From Luscinia megarhynchos (Eukaryota > Chordata > Aves > Passeriformes > Turdidae): a stretch of 64,000 nt of DNA. The translations under genes and the position numbers were made by a program. The notes under the pieces were generated by a model that saw nothing but the letters and a program-made list of their open reading frames with translations, did no database searches and was not told where the DNA came from. The DNA is taken from NCBI GenBank assembly GCA_034336665.1, contig JAPFBE010000013.1, positions 16,905,056 to 16,969,055 of the forward strand. Reading direction: 5' to 3'. Positions 63,244 through 64,000 of the stretch are shown here, piece by piece (the first letter of the stretch is position 1; the number at the start of each line of letters is the position of its first letter).

Positions 63244-64000
63244 GTAGGATTTCTAAAATGAGATGTCCAAGTAAATCCCTGCTATGTCCCCACTAATTAC
63301 TGCTCCAAAAAGGTGGTCAGCATATGGAAGAGTGCATACATGTGTGCATATCTTAACACCATTTTTGAGCTTGGTTTGTGTTCACAAATCCTTGAGATTG
63401 ACAGTACTAACACTGAACCCTGCAATAAAAGCTGAATAGTTCAAATTTTATGTAGAAATGTGGAAAGGACCTCTCAGAGAGGAAAGTTACATCTATTATA
63501 TCCTATGGGGTTTTGCTTGTTCTTGTCAGTTTTGCTAAAGAACATGAAAGTGGGAAATTTATGTCTTATGATCACTGCAAAACATTTTGTGCAATTTTTT
63601 CTTTGTTGGCTTCATAAGGAGACTGAAAGTGCATCCACTAAATATAATGCTTCAGATATAGATCTGCTGCTCTCTTGTCATATCTTAGGGATTTTGAACA
63701 ATCTCTTCTTTCAGATGTAGATCAGAGAAACAAGTGTTGGTTGAGGAGGAAAGAAGGAAAAGCAAGACAACCTTTTAAGTTTTTCTGGTGAGGACTCAGC
63801 ACTGATGAAAGATTTTTACTGTTTAGATCATGCAACTTCCTGGTGTTTGAACTGTTTGAGAGCTGAGGATCCTGTACTTGCTATGGCAGGAAGCATTTTC
63901 CTCCCACTGTCCCTCCCATGCTGAGATTCAAATGTGGATTACATCTTTCTTATTAAGACAAGAATGTGCATTGCCTCTCTGAAAAGCTGATTTACTGTAT

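Larger units (their letters stand above)
59829..64000. other. Unique non-coding DNA, no gene seen
   Basis: AT-rich DNA to the end of the window. It has a short GGGA-rich run near 61974-61987, a 29-bp tandem repeat (62361-62425), a few TAGA units near 62838 and a 19-bp direct repeat 71 bp apart (63154 and 63225). I see no exon. The last bases continue in the same style, so no boundary lies at the window edge. Confidence 0.55.

Overview
The window looks like vertebrate nuclear DNA from a bird, most likely a songbird. Four things point that way. It is AT-rich with few CpGs. It has no dense coding. It carries three 3'-end fragments of CR1 LINEs, the characteristic avian retrotransposon. It also carries two long terminal repeats (LTRs) of types I recognise from avian endogenous retroviruses. 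The species assignment is inference.

I found no protein-coding exon, rRNA, tRNA or other RNA gene that I can support. Open frames are short (160 codons at most), mostly lack an ATG start, overlap on both strands and resemble no family I know. The simplest reading is a gene desert or the inside of a very large intron.

Layout: 1-2694 unique AT-rich DNA with a TAAT-rich block near 2090-2490. 2695-3378 is a complete solo LTR with a 5-bp target-site duplication. 3379-7855 is unique DNA. 7856-8075 is a long CCTT microsatellite. 8076-14137 is unique DNA with GC-richer stretches. 14138-14192 is a TTTA microsatellite. 14193-36249 is unique DNA with small repeats and a probable ancient SINE/LINE tail at 20646-20750. 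36250-36383 is a minus-strand CR1 fragment. A second and a weaker third ancient retroposon tail lie at 38114-38176 and 42480-42526. 44728-45297 is a second, older-looking LTR. 54145-54497 and 59593-59828 are plus-strand CR1 3' ends. The rest is unique AT-rich DNA with short tandem repeats, including a 29-bp unit at 62361-62425.

No genes work together here because none is visible. I see no sign of a novel multi-gene system. The observations most worth checking are the intact solo LTR, the ancient retroposon tails that may have survived by regulatory co-option, and several TAAT-rich blocks that could be conserved non-coding elements. Only alignment to other genomes can test the last two.
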